Assembly: GCF_032062245.1 (NCBI RefSeq)
Contig: NZ_DAMBQF010000001.1
Coordinates: 1 to 64,000, forward strand
Direction of reading: 5' to 3'
Length of the DNA: 64,000 bases
From: Soonwooa sp032062245
GTDB lineage: Bacteria > Bacteroidota > Bacteroidia > Flavobacteriales > Weeksellaceae
This document shows, piece by piece, positions 42,554-50,913 of the stretch. The notes under the pieces are model-generated. The model was not told the origin of the DNA. It saw nothing but the letters and a program-made list of their open reading frames with translations, and ran no database searches. The first letter of the stretch is position 1; each line of letters begins with the position of its first letter. The translations under genes were made by a program, and so were the position numbers.

Positions 42554-43153
42554 TTAGTTTTGTGATGGATAAATACCTTCTGTAGCAATAATACACTTAA
42601 AAGTAATGTAGGGCTGAATGTTATCATGTGGCTCATTACCTCCCGCAGTTTTAACAGAAAGATTACTCATGGATGCTAAGGTCCCACTTGTCGCATACTT
42701 TTTATCCAGAACTTGACTATCAGACGGCAAAGCATTAGTAGGAAGATTTTGACTACCTACACCACTAACAGCAGTAATTTGATGATTATGCATCGGCATT
42801 TGATTTATTGTTAAAGTTTCCTTTTCTGTGCCAGCAGATTGTCCTATTACATAATTAGCACCATTGGTAGTAGAAGTACCATCGCCAATCAACACTCGAC
42901 TTCGTACATTAGGCAATGCAAAGGTCGTCACACCATCGCCACCATAAGTTGTTCCTATCAAACTATATAAAGCATCGTTTTCCGCTATTGACATTAGTTG
43001 ACCGTTACAGTCTGCCCAACCCACTGGCGCAAAAGTAAATGCGACATATAGCATTTGTCCCAGATAAGCATCACCTCCGCCTTGTGCTTTTAGTTTAGTA
43101 TTACCTGCTATAAAAGCAAGCAAAATACCTAGTATTAAAAATTTATTTTTCAT
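42554..43153 (-). CDS. secreted phage tail-collar-domain protein 3
   Basis: A 199-residue exported protein (signal MKNKFLILGILLAFIAGNTKL, cleavage near KAQ) carrying a Phage Tail Collar domain: FTFAPVGWADCNGQLMSIAE, DALYSLIGTTYGGDGVTTFA, LPNVRSRVLIG, then a MPMHNHQ metal- or ligand-like histidine pair and a C-terminal PYITFKCIIATEGIYPSQN. In other bacteria such domains (MdpB type) are cytoplasmic or phage-tail tips; here all three have signal peptides. Surface attachment or glycan binding is a guess. No phage genes lie nearby. Confidence 0.85.
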   Translation of the reverse strand: MKNKFLILGILLAFIAGNTKLKAQGGGDAYLGQMLYVAFTFAPVGWADCNGQLMSIAENDALYSLIGTTYGGDGVTTFALPNVRSRVLIGDGTSTTNGANYVIGQSAGTEKETLTINQMPMHNHQITAVSGVGSQNLPTNALPSDSQVLDKKYATSGTLASMSNLSVKTAGGNEPHDNIQPYITFKCIIATEGIYPSQN

Positions 43154-43170
43154 GGTTTAGTTATTTGAAA

Positions 43171-43740
43171 TTAATTACGTGACGGATAAATACCTTGTAT
43201 TGCGATAATACATTTTAATGTCGTATAAGGCTGCATATTGTTATGTGGTTGAGAAGCTCCTGAACCTGACAACGTATTATTTGACATTGTTGTATCTGCA
43301 GTCGCATGCGAGTACTCGGGATCGCCAGCTAAAGTATTTGCCATACGATTACCAATGGGATTAGACGTATCTCCTGCAACTTTTACAGCAGTTAAAATAT
43401 GATTATGCGTGGGCAGTTCATTGGAAGTTAAGGTCACCCAAGGAACCCCAACTTGTGTACCAACTACATAGTTAGGACCATCTCCCATTATGGTACGTCC
43501 TCTCATATCGGGTAAAGCAAAATTGGACATACCATTGCCACCAAATTGTGTACCCAGCAAACTAAATAAAGCAGTATTTTGGCTAATGTTCAACAATCTT
43601 CCATCACAAGGCGCCCAACCTCTTGGCGTAAAATTATAGGGAACCCACATGATTTGGCCAATCAGGGGCAGGTATTGCGAAAAGCCTTTGACACCTATCA
43701 TTAACAACGCAATGATAGATAGTTTTTTAAATTTATTCAT
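43171..43740 (-). CDS. secreted phage tail-collar-domain protein 2
   Basis: A 189-residue paralogue in the same operon, start reset to MNKFKKLSIIALLMIGVKGF, a signal peptide ending at SQ. The collar core reads YNFTPRGWAPCDGRLLNISQ, TALFSLLGTQFGGNGMSNFA, LPDMRGRTIMGDG and LPTHNHILTA, and it ends PYTTLKCIIAIQGIYPSRN. It shares the HNH-like histidine region with its neighbours but has a shorter variable segment. The 17-base gap to protein 3 implies co-transcription. Confidence 0.86.
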   Translation of the reverse strand: MNKFKKLSIIALLMIGVKGFSQYLPLIGQIMWVPYNFTPRGWAPCDGRLLNISQNTALFSLLGTQFGGNGMSNFALPDMRGRTIMGDGPNYVVGTQVGVPWVTLTSNELPTHNHILTAVKVAGDTSNPIGNRMANTLAGDPEYSHATADTTMSNNTLSGSGASQPHNNMQPYTTLKCIIAIQGIYPSRN

Positions 43741-43751
43741 GGTAAAAGTTT

Positions 43752-44345
43752 TTATGGTCTTGCTGGAAAAACACCTTGCATAGCTATAATGCATTTTAAA
43801 GCCAAAGAAGGCATACGATTCTCGTGTGCTTGATTGCCTCCAACGGCACTAACAGCAGTAGATTTCATAATAACCTCATCAGCAGCAAGTGTAGATGTTG
43901 AATATTCTTTGTCAAGCGTCTTTGTCTTTGCAGGATAAGCAGCATTTGGTTTATTCTTATTAGCCACTTCTGCCGTACCCATCAGTTGATGTGTATGTGT
44001 TGGCATTTCTGCGATGGAAAGTGTGACACTTTCTGTGCCACCTGTTTGTCCTATATAATAATCACTAAGACCTGCGCCTTGTCCATCATCAATAATCACG
44101 CGCCCTTGTGCATTAGGCAATGCAAAATTAGTCACACCATTTCCTCCATAAGTTGTCCCTAGTAAAGAAAACAATGCTGTATTCTGAGAGATTTGTAAAA
44201 GAGAGCCATCGCAATCATGCCAACCTCGAGGTGCGAAATTGTATGGTACAAACATAATCTGTCCGATAAATGGTGTCTCTTGCGCAGAAAGATTCGCGCT
44301 AAGACTCCCCAATACAATGAGGAGCGTACTTGCAATAAGTTTCAT
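43752..44345 (-). CDS. secreted phage tail-collar-domain protein 1
   Basis: A 197-residue first gene of the tail-collar operon (start MKLIASTLLIVLGSLSANLSAQ, a clear signal peptide; a longer frame to 44450 has no support). The collar domain reads YNFAPRGWHDCDGSLLQISQ, TALFSLLGTTYGGNGVTNFA, LPNAQGRVIIDDG and MPTHTHQLMG, and it ends SLALKCIIAMQGVFPARP. The three proteins keep GW, DC and the TALFSLLGT core but vary between ~120 and ~170, the region that in tail fibres faces the ligand. A -7 element lies just upstream. Confidence 0.86.
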   Translation of the reverse strand: MKLIASTLLIVLGSLSANLSAQETPFIGQIMFVPYNFAPRGWHDCDGSLLQISQNTALFSLLGTTYGGNGVTNFALPNAQGRVIIDDGQGAGLSDYYIGQTGGTESVTLSIAEMPTHTHQLMGTAEVANKNKPNAAYPAKTKTLDKEYSTSTLAADEVIMKSTAVSAVGGNQAHENRMPSLALKCIIAMQGVFPARP

Positions 44346-44360
44346 AGAAATTAGTTTTCT

Positions 44361-44368
44361 CAAAAATA
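44361..44368 (-). promoter_or_regulatory. -7 element for the tail-collar operon
   Basis: TATTTTTG on the minus strand, 15 bases before the start of tail-collar protein 1. The nearest TTTG is only 10 bases upstream, too close for a standard -33. Confidence 0.4.
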
Positions 44369-44487
44369 TAGAATTAATCAAATACGAAAAAAGATTTTTT
44401 TCATATTTAACATTTAGATAAAATAAAAGCTCAAAAAAAATAGATTCCAATAAATGAAATCTATTTTAAAACATCTAATATTTAAGT

Positions 44488-45522
44488 TTATTCTTGTTTA
44501 CCTAAATCCCGTTCGAAAACCTTCAGGCGATGTTCAGTACTCATATCACTTTTTGCAATTTTTTCTTTTGCATAAACTTTAAAAGAATGTTCGGTTTTTT
44601 CTAAAAGATAATCATAAGGACCAACATTGGAAATTAGCTTAATCAAAACTGGAGAAATCTCGAGACAGATAAACATTCCCATGATAAAACTCACTGCTAG
44701 AGCAATGATTGCCGAGTTTTTGCCCAACTCGTCCAAAGCTTGTAATCGCGCCGCAAAACCATTAAATTTATCTTCAAAAGTTTCGGTGCTTTTTCTTTCA
44801 GTCTCTAGGTTGGTATAGACTTTTGACACTTCTTTGTCGAGATATTCCAAACGTGGCGCAACTTGTTTTTGATAATTTTCTAAATCTTGTCGACGTTGCT
44901 CTTTCAGTTCGGCTTTACGTTTAGCATTTGGTCCATAACCTTCTTTACCGCTGGTAAGTCCAGTTTTAGTACCGAGAATCTCTTTTTCCAATTCTACCGC
45001 AGCCGAATCATACGAAACTCTATAAGCTGCAATTTTATCATTAATCTGTTTTTTCTCAGCATCAAAAGGCTCAGATTGTTGAAGAATACGACTCTTCATC
45101 TCGGCTTGTAATTGTTTTTTATTCCGTTGAATAATCGTGTTAAGTTGCTTGTTAACTTCTTTTTCAAAAATCTTAAGTTCCAAAGGTTTTGCAATGATAA
45201 TTCCTAGAAAAGTCGCCAAAGCCAAACGCGGCAAAGTCATCAACAATTGATGCCACCAACCGACTGTTTTCTTAATCGATGACACGATATATCGGTCGAG
45301 ATTAAAAATCATCAAACCCCACAAAAGTCCAAATCCTGCAGCAATCCAATAGTCATCAAAAACCGTAAATATAGCATAGCCAGCAGACAAAGTTGCAAAA
45401 ATTGCGGTAAACAAAACGATACCACCAATACCTGCAAATTTATTCCATTCCGAGGGCGTTTTTTTCAAAATATGAACATTCGCACCCGAACAAAGTATTA
45501 GAAAATGTTGTAATACATTCAT
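44488..45522 (-). CDS. DUF4407 membrane protein
   Basis: A 344-residue membrane protein of the DUF4407 family. Two or three membrane segments near the N terminus (~30-65 and ~90-115; FAGIGGIVLFTAIFATLSAG, YWIAAGFGLLWGLMIFNLD, LALATFLGIIIAKPLEL) are followed by a long coiled-coil, charge-rich cytoplasmic or periplasmic region (~120-255) and a final membrane segment (~262-285, SAIIALAVSFIMGMFICLE). The function is unknown; the shape resembles mechanosensitive or septal proteins only in outline. Preceded by an inverted repeat at 45547-45585. No operon partner is evident. Confidence 0.85.
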   Translation of the reverse strand: MNVLQHFLILCSGANVHILKKTPSEWNKFAGIGGIVLFTAIFATLSAGYAIFTVFDDYWIAAGFGLLWGLMIFNLDRYIVSSIKKTVGWWHQLLMTLPRLALATFLGIIIAKPLELKIFEKEVNKQLNTIIQRNKKQLQAEMKSRILQQSEPFDAEKKQINDKIAAYRVSYDSAAVELEKEILGTKTGLTSGKEGYGPNAKRKAELKEQRRQDLENYQKQVAPRLEYLDKEVSKVYTNLETERKSTETFEDKFNGFAARLQALDELGKNSAIIALAVSFIMGMFICLEISPVLIKLISNVGPYDYLLEKTEHSFKVYAKEKIAKSDMSTEHRLKVFERDLGKQE

Positions 45523-45546
45523 TTTAAAAAGTTATTATTTAGTTTG

Positions 45547-45585
45547 ACTATTTGTCACCTCAAATCTCATTTTGTTACAAATAGT
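45547..45585. promoter_or_regulatory. inverted repeat upstream of the DUF4407 gene
   Basis: Twelve-base arms, 11 of 12 complementary (45547-45558 ACTATTTGTCAC, 45574-45585 GTTACAAATAGT), with a 15-base centre, 25 bases before the ATG of the leftward DUF4407 gene. It may be an operator or RNA hairpin. The other bases in 45523-45714 show nothing. Confidence 0.45.
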
Positions 45586-45714
45586 AATAGGCTTAACCAA
45601 GTAGCGAAAAATATGCCAAGGCTTTTAATCCTATTTTAAATTTTAAAATGAATTTCAACAAAGATTCGCAAAGCTTATTTAATAAAGAAAAAATTAAATT
45701 TGAAAAGAAATATA

Positions 45715-46659
45715 TTAAGATTTAGATTCTTCAATTGGAATAATAATACTGTTTTCCTGGTCGCGCAATCGTTTTTCGGCATTCCATTTTGCGAACTTTG
45801 AAGGCTTTATATAATGTCCTTTTTTGTAAGCGTAGACTTTTGTAAACTCTGCACCAAAAAAGATGATTTGACAACTATAATTAACCCACATCATAATAAG
45901 AATGACCGTCCCAGCAGCGCCAAAAACAGAAGTTGGCTTAGACAAATCAAAATATAAACTCAGCAACATTTTCCCGATATTGAATAACAAAGCGGTTACC
46001 ACAGCGCCCATCCAAACAGACTTCCAAGAGATTTCGACGTCGGGCAAAACTTTAAACATAAAAGCGAATAACAGCGTAACTACCAAAAAGCCTAACACAA
46101 AATTAGAAATTTGCATCAAAATGTAGGTTTCAATTCCAAAATAACTAGTTATAAGATTATTAGCTAGTCCCAAAAGTGAGGATAAAACCATACTTATCAA
46201 AAGCAAAAACGTGATAACGAGAATCATTCCCAGAGAATTGGCGCGGTCCAACAAGAATTTTTGCCAAGCACGTTTGGGTGCTGATTCGATGTCCCAAAGT
46301 TGATTAAGTGACGCCTGCATTTGGAAAAACAATGTCGTTGCACCAAAAATTAAAGTACCGACACCCAAAGTTTTCATCCAGATATTTTGTTTATCAATGA
46401 CAGCGCTAGTAATAATACTTTCGATACTAGAAGCAACATCTTTCCCCATGATTCCACGGAACTGAGCGGTAATTTCGCCACGAATAGCTTCTTCACCATA
46501 AAAATTTCCCGCTACCCAAATCACAATAATTAGCAATCCGGGAAGCGAGAAAATCGCATAATAAGCAATACTCGCACTGTCTTTGCTCGCAGACGACTTC
46601 ATCCACTCGCTAAAGCTTTCTTTAAGAACACTCCAGAAGTCCGAGATTATTTTCAGCAT
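45715..46659 (-). CDS. YihY/virulence factor BrkB family membrane protein
   Basis: A 314-residue inner-membrane protein with about six membrane segments (starting SIAYYAIFSLPGLLIIVIWV; GVGTLIFGATTLFFQM; MILVITFLLLISMVLSSLLG; GTVILIMMWVNYSCQIIFFG near the end). It belongs to the YihY family, formerly mislabelled RNase BN. Family blocks ASKDSASIAYYA and LFNIGKMLLSLYF are present. Role unknown; some members affect envelope integrity or serum resistance. It follows the gamma-carbonic-anhydrase-like gene by 3 bases, so both share a leftward transcript. Confidence 0.9.
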   Translation of the reverse strand: MLKIISDFWSVLKESFSEWMKSSASKDSASIAYYAIFSLPGLLIIVIWVAGNFYGEEAIRGEITAQFRGIMGKDVASSIESIITSAVIDKQNIWMKTLGVGTLIFGATTLFFQMQASLNQLWDIESAPKRAWQKFLLDRANSLGMILVITFLLLISMVLSSLLGLANNLITSYFGIETYILMQISNFVLGFLVVTLLFAFMFKVLPDVEISWKSVWMGAVVTALLFNIGKMLLSLYFDLSKPTSVFGAAGTVILIMMWVNYSCQIIFFGAEFTKVYAYKKGHYIKPSKFAKWNAEKRLRDQENSIIIPIEESKS

Positions 46660-46662
46660 ATT

Positions 46663-47178
46663 TTATTCTTTATACCAACCCGAATATTTCATATAGTTGT
46701 TGGCAATTCTGTTGATTTCGCCTTCTATTAACTGTTGCGAAACATCTTTCACTTTTTTAGCAGGAACGCCAGCCCAGATTTCGCCTTCGCCGATGTGTGT
46801 ATTAGCAGTAACAACCGCACCTGCTGCCACAATCGAATTACTTTCTACCACACAATCGTCCATTACAATTGCGCCCATCCCAATTAGGACATTATCTTTC
46901 AATGTACAGCCGTGCACAATCGCATTATGGCCGATGGATACATTGTTTCCAATTTCAGTCGCACTTTTTTGATACGTGCAATGCACCATCGCGTTGTCCT
47001 GAATATTAACTTTGTTACCTATTTTTATGGAATTAACATCTCCACGAATCACCGCGTTGTACCAAACACTACAATCGCTTCCCATTTCCACATCACCAAT
47101 TACTGTTGCTGTCTCAGCCAACCACGTGTTCTCCCCCATTTTGGGCGTTTTTCCTAGAAGTTCTCTAACTATTGCCAT
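46663..47178 (-). CDS. gamma-carbonic-anhydrase-like hexapeptide-repeat protein
   Basis: A 171-residue left-handed beta-helix protein (isoleucine-patch repeats such as GDVEMGSDCSVWYNAVIRGD, NSIKIGNKVNIQDNAMVHC and GNNVSIGHNAIVHGCTL). Histidines in VHCTYQ and GHNAIVHGC correspond to the zinc- or iron-binding His of gamma-class carbonic anhydrases. Families of this type (YrdA/CaiE/PaaY-like) include carbonic anhydrases and acyl-thioesterase-like proteins. A PaaY-like role is possible because this genome has the phenylacetate pathway, but PaaY is normally in or near paa operons, so I leave it open. Confidence 0.85.
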   Translation of the reverse strand: MAIVRELLGKTPKMGENTWLAETATVIGDVEMGSDCSVWYNAVIRGDVNSIKIGNKVNIQDNAMVHCTYQKSATEIGNNVSIGHNAIVHGCTLKDNVLIGMGAIVMDDCVVESNSIVAAGAVVTANTHIGEGEIWAGVPAKKVKDVSQQLIEGEINRIANNYMKYSGWYKE

Positions 47179-47208
47179 TATTTAATTTAATTTTTTTTAG
47201 AAGCTATT

Positions 47209-47292
47209 CCCGCTTTCCGCTGTATCTTTTGTGGTGGCGACCTCGCTTCGCACGGCCGCCACCACAAAAGGATGCCGCTACAATCGGGGCTA
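47209..47292 (+). repeat. GC-rich intergenic repeat, family 1, copy C
   Basis: An 84-base element starting CCCGCTTTCCGCTGTATCTT and ending AAAAGGATGCCGCTACAATC plus GGGGCTA. The inner arms TTTTGTGGTGGCG and CGCCACCACAAAA are perfect inverse repeats of 13 bases around a CTCGCTTCGCACGG loop. Same orientation as copy A, inverse of copy B. It sits between two divergent transcription units. Confidence 0.9.
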
Positions 47293-47416
47293 AAATTTTG
47301 TGCTTCGATAAGCCATAAGTCTGATAGAAAATTCAAATAACCTCTAAAGTCCTATTCCTCAAGCCAACACAGAATTCTTAAGCATTCTTACATTTTTTTC
47401 TTCCACTAAATTACGA

Positions 47417-47424
47417 TATTTTTG
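47417..47424 (+). promoter_or_regulatory. -7 element (TAnnTTTG) for the Nfu-type gene
   Basis: TATTTTTG lies 19 bases before the ATG at 47444. The -33 position holds a T run rather than TTTG. Confidence 0.45.
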
Positions 47425-47443
47425 CATAAGAAAAATCCAGTCT

Positions 47444-48322
47444 ATGAGACAAATTTTAATAGAACCAACAGAAAATCCTAAAGTCCTAAAGTTTGTAGCA
47501 GATTACAACCTTATTCCAGGCTCTTTAGAACTCGATAGAGATTCCGACATTTCGGAAATCCCATTAGCGCAAGAATTGTTCAACTATCCTTTTGTTAACC
47601 GTATTTTTATCACGGCTAACTTTATCGCAGTTGCCAAAGAAGACAGCGTAGAATGGGAACATGTAGCCGAAAATCTTAAAAACGTTATCGAAGACGAACT
47701 TCTTGCAAACCCAAGAATTTACCTTCAAAAGAAAAAAGAATTGTACCAGATCTATTCTGAAATGACGCCCAACCCAAATGTTATGAAATTCGTTTCTAAC
47801 AAAATGCTTATGGATGGCTTTTTAGAATGCAAAAATGTACAGGACGCAGAGTTTGTTCCTTTAGCAAAAGCGCTTTTCGACGAATTTGATTTTGTAAAAG
47901 AAGTTTTCATTAGTGACAACTTTGTTGCCGTGACTAAAGACAACCAATACGAGTGGCATCAGATTATGACGCAAGTGCGTTCTAAAGTTGCAGATTATCT
48001 ACAAGGCGGCGGCGAAATTTCTAATGTAGAACCGCATCCACACGAAAATCCAGTACAGAAAATTCTTGATAGAGATTATACGGACAACGAGCAAAAAATC
48101 AGCGACATCCTTATGGAATACGTTGCGCCAGCTGTAGAAAATGATGGTGGAAAAATCTCACTTATGGAATATGATGAAGATAGCAAAACAGCAAAAATGC
48201 TTCTTCAAGGTGCTTGTAGCGGATGTCCTTCTTCAACAGCAACGCTTAAAAACGGTATCGAAAATATTTTAAAACAATTTGTTCCTGATTTAGTGGATAA
48301 AGTTGAAGCGGTTAACGGCTAA
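47444..48322 (+). CDS. NifU-family iron-sulphur scaffold with two Nfu N-terminal domains
   Basis: A 292-residue Fe-S cluster carrier. Two copies of the Nfu N-terminal scaffold domain (~1-90, TENPKVLKFVADYNLIPG; and ~108-190, TPNPNVMKFVSNKMLMDG) precede a C-terminal NifU domain (~215-292) with the cluster-binding cysteines in LLQGACSGCPSSTATLKNGI. Family members usually have one N-terminal domain. It delivers [4Fe-4S] or [2Fe-2S] clusters to client enzymes. It is 41 bases upstream of hemH and may share its transcript, though that gap is AT-rich. Confidence 0.93.
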   Translation: MRQILIEPTENPKVLKFVADYNLIPGSLELDRDSDISEIPLAQELFNYPFVNRIFITANFIAVAKEDSVEWEHVAENLKNVIEDELLANPRIYLQKKKELYQIYSEMTPNPNVMKFVSNKMLMDGFLECKNVQDAEFVPLAKALFDEFDFVKEVFISDNFVAVTKDNQYEWHQIMTQVRSKVADYLQGGGEISNVEPHPHENPVQKILDRDYTDNEQKISDILMEYVAPAVENDGGKISLMEYDEDSKTAKMLLQGACSGCPSSTATLKNGIENILKQFVPDLVDKVEAVNG

Positions 48323-48363
48323 AATTTAAAATAAATTCAAAAAACTTTTTAATACAAAAAAAA

Positions 48364-49422
48364 TTGATTACCAATAATATACCTCCAAAAAACACAAACA
48401 AAAAAGGGATTTTACTTGTTAATTTAGGTTCTCCTAAGTCAACTTCTGTCGCAGATGTCAAAGACTATCTCGACGAATTCTTGATGGACGAACGTGTTAT
48501 CGATTATCGCTGGATTGGCCGTGCGCTTTTGGTACAAGGTATTATCCTGAAAACGCGTCCTGCAAAGTCTGCCGAAGCCTACAAAACGGTTTGGACGGAG
48601 CAAGGTTCTCCACTTATTGTTATTACAGAACAGATAAAAACCAAACTTCAAAAATTGGTTGATGTTCCTGTAGAAATCGGAATGCGTTACGCAGAACCAA
48701 GCATCGAAACGGGCATTCAAAAACTGGTTGATCAAGGTATTTCGGAGATTGTTTTGTTTCCGCTATATCCGCAATATGCGATGAGCACAACAGAAACGGT
48801 AATCGAAAAAGCAGAAAGCGTTCGCAAGAAATTTTTCCCGAATGTAAAAATCAATTATGTTCAGCCTTTTTATAATCGTGAAATCTACATTCACTGTTTA
48901 GCGGAAAGCATCAAGGAAAAACTACCAGAACACTTCGACGCACTTCAGTTTTCCTATCACGGCGTTCCCGAAAGACATATTTACAAAACCGACCCGACTA
49001 AAACCTGTAACTTAAACGATTGCTGCCAAAGAGAAAACAATCCGAGTCATCAGTTTTGTTACCGTCATCAATGTTTTAAAACCACGGAATTAGTTTTAGA
49101 AAAATTGAATTTACCGAGAGAAAAAGCGTTGGTAACTTTTCAATCCCGTTTAGGAAAAGATAAATGGATTGAACCTTATACCGATGAAACTTTGGAAAAT
49201 CTGCCGAAAAAAGGGGTTAAGAATTTAGCCATTGTTTGTCCAGCTTTTGTGTCCGATTGTTTGGAAACTTTGGAAGAAATTTCGGTGGAAGGCAAAGAAG
49301 AATTTTTGCATGCTGGTGGCGAAAGTTTCCATTACATACCTTGTCTTAACGACGAAGACCAATGGATTAATGTTGTCAAAACTTTGTGCGAAGAAAAACT
49401 TAACCAATTTTATTTAGTTTAA
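48364..49422 (+). CDS. hemH: ferrochelatase
   Basis: A 352-residue haem-biosynthesis enzyme that inserts Fe(II) into protoporphyrin IX (coproporphyrin-dependent use cannot be excluded). Blocks: GILLVNLGSPKSTSVADVKD near the N terminus, QYAMSTTETV, the catalytic His in LQFSYHGVPERHIYKTDP, a Cys-rich segment (CNLNDCCQ...QFCYRHQC) and VTFQSRLGKDKWIEPYT, then PAFVSDCLETLEEI with the second conserved residues. The frame opens with TTG at 48364 because no in-frame ATG lies upstream; an 18-residue lead precedes GILLVNLG. It overlaps nothing and is 2 bases before the VOC gene. Confidence 0.94.
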   Translation: MITNNIPPKNTNKKGILLVNLGSPKSTSVADVKDYLDEFLMDERVIDYRWIGRALLVQGIILKTRPAKSAEAYKTVWTEQGSPLIVITEQIKTKLQKLVDVPVEIGMRYAEPSIETGIQKLVDQGISEIVLFPLYPQYAMSTTETVIEKAESVRKKFFPNVKINYVQPFYNREIYIHCLAESIKEKLPEHFDALQFSYHGVPERHIYKTDPTKTCNLNDCCQRENNPSHQFCYRHQCFKTTELVLEKLNLPREKALVTFQSRLGKDKWIEPYTDETLENLPKKGVKNLAIVCPAFVSDCLETLEEISVEGKEEFLHAGGESFHYIPCLNDEDQWINVVKTLCEEKLNQFYLV

Positions 49423-49424
49423 AA

Positions 49425-49802
49425 ATGATATTTCGCGTCGCTAGACATACCTCGAATATTGAAAAACTAAGCCACTTCTACTCTAGCATTTTAGGTTTTG
49501 AAGTTTTGGGAAGTTTTAAAAATCATGATAATTACGACGGTGTATTTTTAGGAAAGCGAAATGAAAACTGGCATCTAGAATTCACGCAAAGCAACGAAGC
49601 TTCAAAAGCTGTTTTTGACGACGATGACATTTTGGTTTTTTATCCAACTTCACAATCAGAATATGATCAAATTTTAGAAAATCTAAAAAAACATCAAGTT
49701 CCGATTTTTGAACCAAAAAATTCGTATTGGAAAGTCAACGGAAAATGTTTTGAAGATTGTGACCGCCACAAAATCATAGTTTCTCATTTAAAAATACAAT
49801 AA
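49425..49802 (+). CDS. VOC (glyoxalase/bleomycin-resistance) family protein
   Basis: A 125-residue single VOC domain: it begins MIFRVARHTSNIEKLSHFYS and LGFEVLGSFKNHDNYDGVFL, ends ECF-like WKVNGKCFEDCDRHKIIVSHL, and keeps the His and acidic positions that ligate metal in some members. Substrates vary from glyoxals to antibiotics and dioxygenase substrates; none can be assigned here. It is adjacent to hemH and may be co-transcribed; a terminator follows it. Confidence 0.82.
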   Translation: MIFRVARHTSNIEKLSHFYSSILGFEVLGSFKNHDNYDGVFLGKRNENWHLEFTQSNEASKAVFDDDDILVFYPTSQSEYDQILENLKKHQVPIFEPKNSYWKVNGKCFEDCDRHKIIVSHLKIQ

Positions 49803-49803
49803 C

Positions 49804-49830
49804 AAAAACCTCAGAAATTCTGAGGTTTTT
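49804..49830 (+). terminator. intrinsic terminator after the VOC gene
   Basis: AAAAACCTCAGAA (49804-49816) and TTCTGAGGTTTTT (49818-49830) are perfect inverse repeats followed by a T run. Confidence 0.85.
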
Positions 49831-49890
49831 TTGTTAGTTAAATTCCCTTCAAAACAAATATATTATCTTCGGAAAGCTAAAAACATTTTT

Positions 49891-50813
49891 ATGAGAAAAA
49901 TTCTGTTACTGATTTTGTTAAACGTTTTCACTTGTGTTGTCGCTCAAAATCGATATTCCATTTTTGGTCATAACGGCATTTTCGGGATCGTTGACAAGAC
50001 AAATTTCACAGAATTTTTAGCGCCAAGTTAATAACTTGTAGATTTCTTTTTCACTGATTATTTAGCGATGTAAAAAGACAGTCAATTTGATTTCTATTCA
50101 AAATATAACGCCGAAAAATTTAGGTTAACATACCAAGAACAGGATGAAATAAAATTTAATAATCGAAACTATTATCATTATCAAGATGCTAGTGTTTCTT
50201 ATTTAATTCCAGATTTAGTTGCTGAAAAAATCAAACGTCCAAAAAAGTACAAAGCGATTATAGAACATAAAACTACTTTATTTGGTAGTTTAGAAAATAG
50301 TTTTGATATCGACGATTTTAAAAACCAACAAGTCAGCAAATCCATTAAGGCAATTTATTATCACGCTGGGACTTTCAATAACAAATTAAATTCTAAAACC
50401 GAAGACCTTATTGTGTTTTATGGTAATGCGACAATCGAAGTTTATGATGGTCAACAAATGCTTTTAAAAGCTTATAAATCCAAAGAAAAATCTAAGGAAA
50501 CTGTTTAAAAATTATCAGTAAAGATTTTGAATATGTACCTACGCCAGAAATAGTTTATAGAGCAGATGTTGCCAATCCTGATTGGGCTTCTGAAAGTTTA
50601 CAAAACCGAACCAAAATCTGGTTAAGCAAAGACAAACGAAGATACTTTAGCATAGCAGGACGTTGCGAAATCTATTACGCTGACGGTAAAAACTGGATTT
50701 CGATACAGTCATATTCACAGCAACAGACTTTCAAATTTGAAGTGGATTTTGAAAATAAAAAATTTAATATTCCTCAAAAAAATATTGATGCTTTGGATTT
50801 GAAATTTGATTGA
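49891..50813 (+). pseudogene. decayed gene for a secreted protein
   Basis: An intact signal peptide (RKILLLILLNVFTCVVAQ) and the start NRYSIFGHNGIFGIVDKTNF lead into TAA stops at 50029, 50032 and 50071. The same frame then runs open again, coding for a plausible protein (KDSQFDFYSKYNAEKFRLTY, IYYHAGTFNNKLNSKTEDLI), until a stop at about 50508. The reading then shifts by one base to another frame that stays open (SKDFEYVPTPEIVYRADV, RYFSIAGRCEIYYADGKNWI) to a TGA at 50811. So the gene was once at least about 300 residues and has several inactivating changes. The family is not recognised. Without these lesions it would be a lone exported protein. Confidence 0.82.
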
Positions 50814-50864
50814 AATTGTCATTCAAAACATGCAACATTTAATCATAAAAAAATCAATAAAAAC

Positions 50865-50887
50865 AGTCCAAGTAAATAACTCGGACT
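50865..50887. terminator. possible terminator between the decayed gene and the M16 protease gene
   Basis: AGTCCAAGT (50865-50873) and ACTCGGACT (50879-50887) pair with one mismatch, flanked by AAAC and GTTT. It is positioned to end the leftward M16 gene and the rightward decayed gene. Confidence 0.6.
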
Positions 50888-50913
50888 TTGTTTAAATATT
50901 ATTTGGTTTAAAA

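Noticed and set aside
42554..44345. Prophage remnant around the tail-collar genes
   Set aside because: No capsid, portal, terminase, integrase or lysis gene and no att-like repeats; the three proteins have signal peptides, unlike phage genes.
46663..47178. PaaY assignment for the gamma-carbonic-anhydrase-like protein
   Set aside because: The fold fits but the gene is 15 kb from the paa operon, linked to yihY, and the thioesterase residues of PaaY cannot be verified by eye.
3572..47292. CRISPR array from the repeated GC-rich elements
   Set aside because: The elements are few, 79-219 bases long, not evenly spaced, lie in both orientations and have no cas genes nearby.
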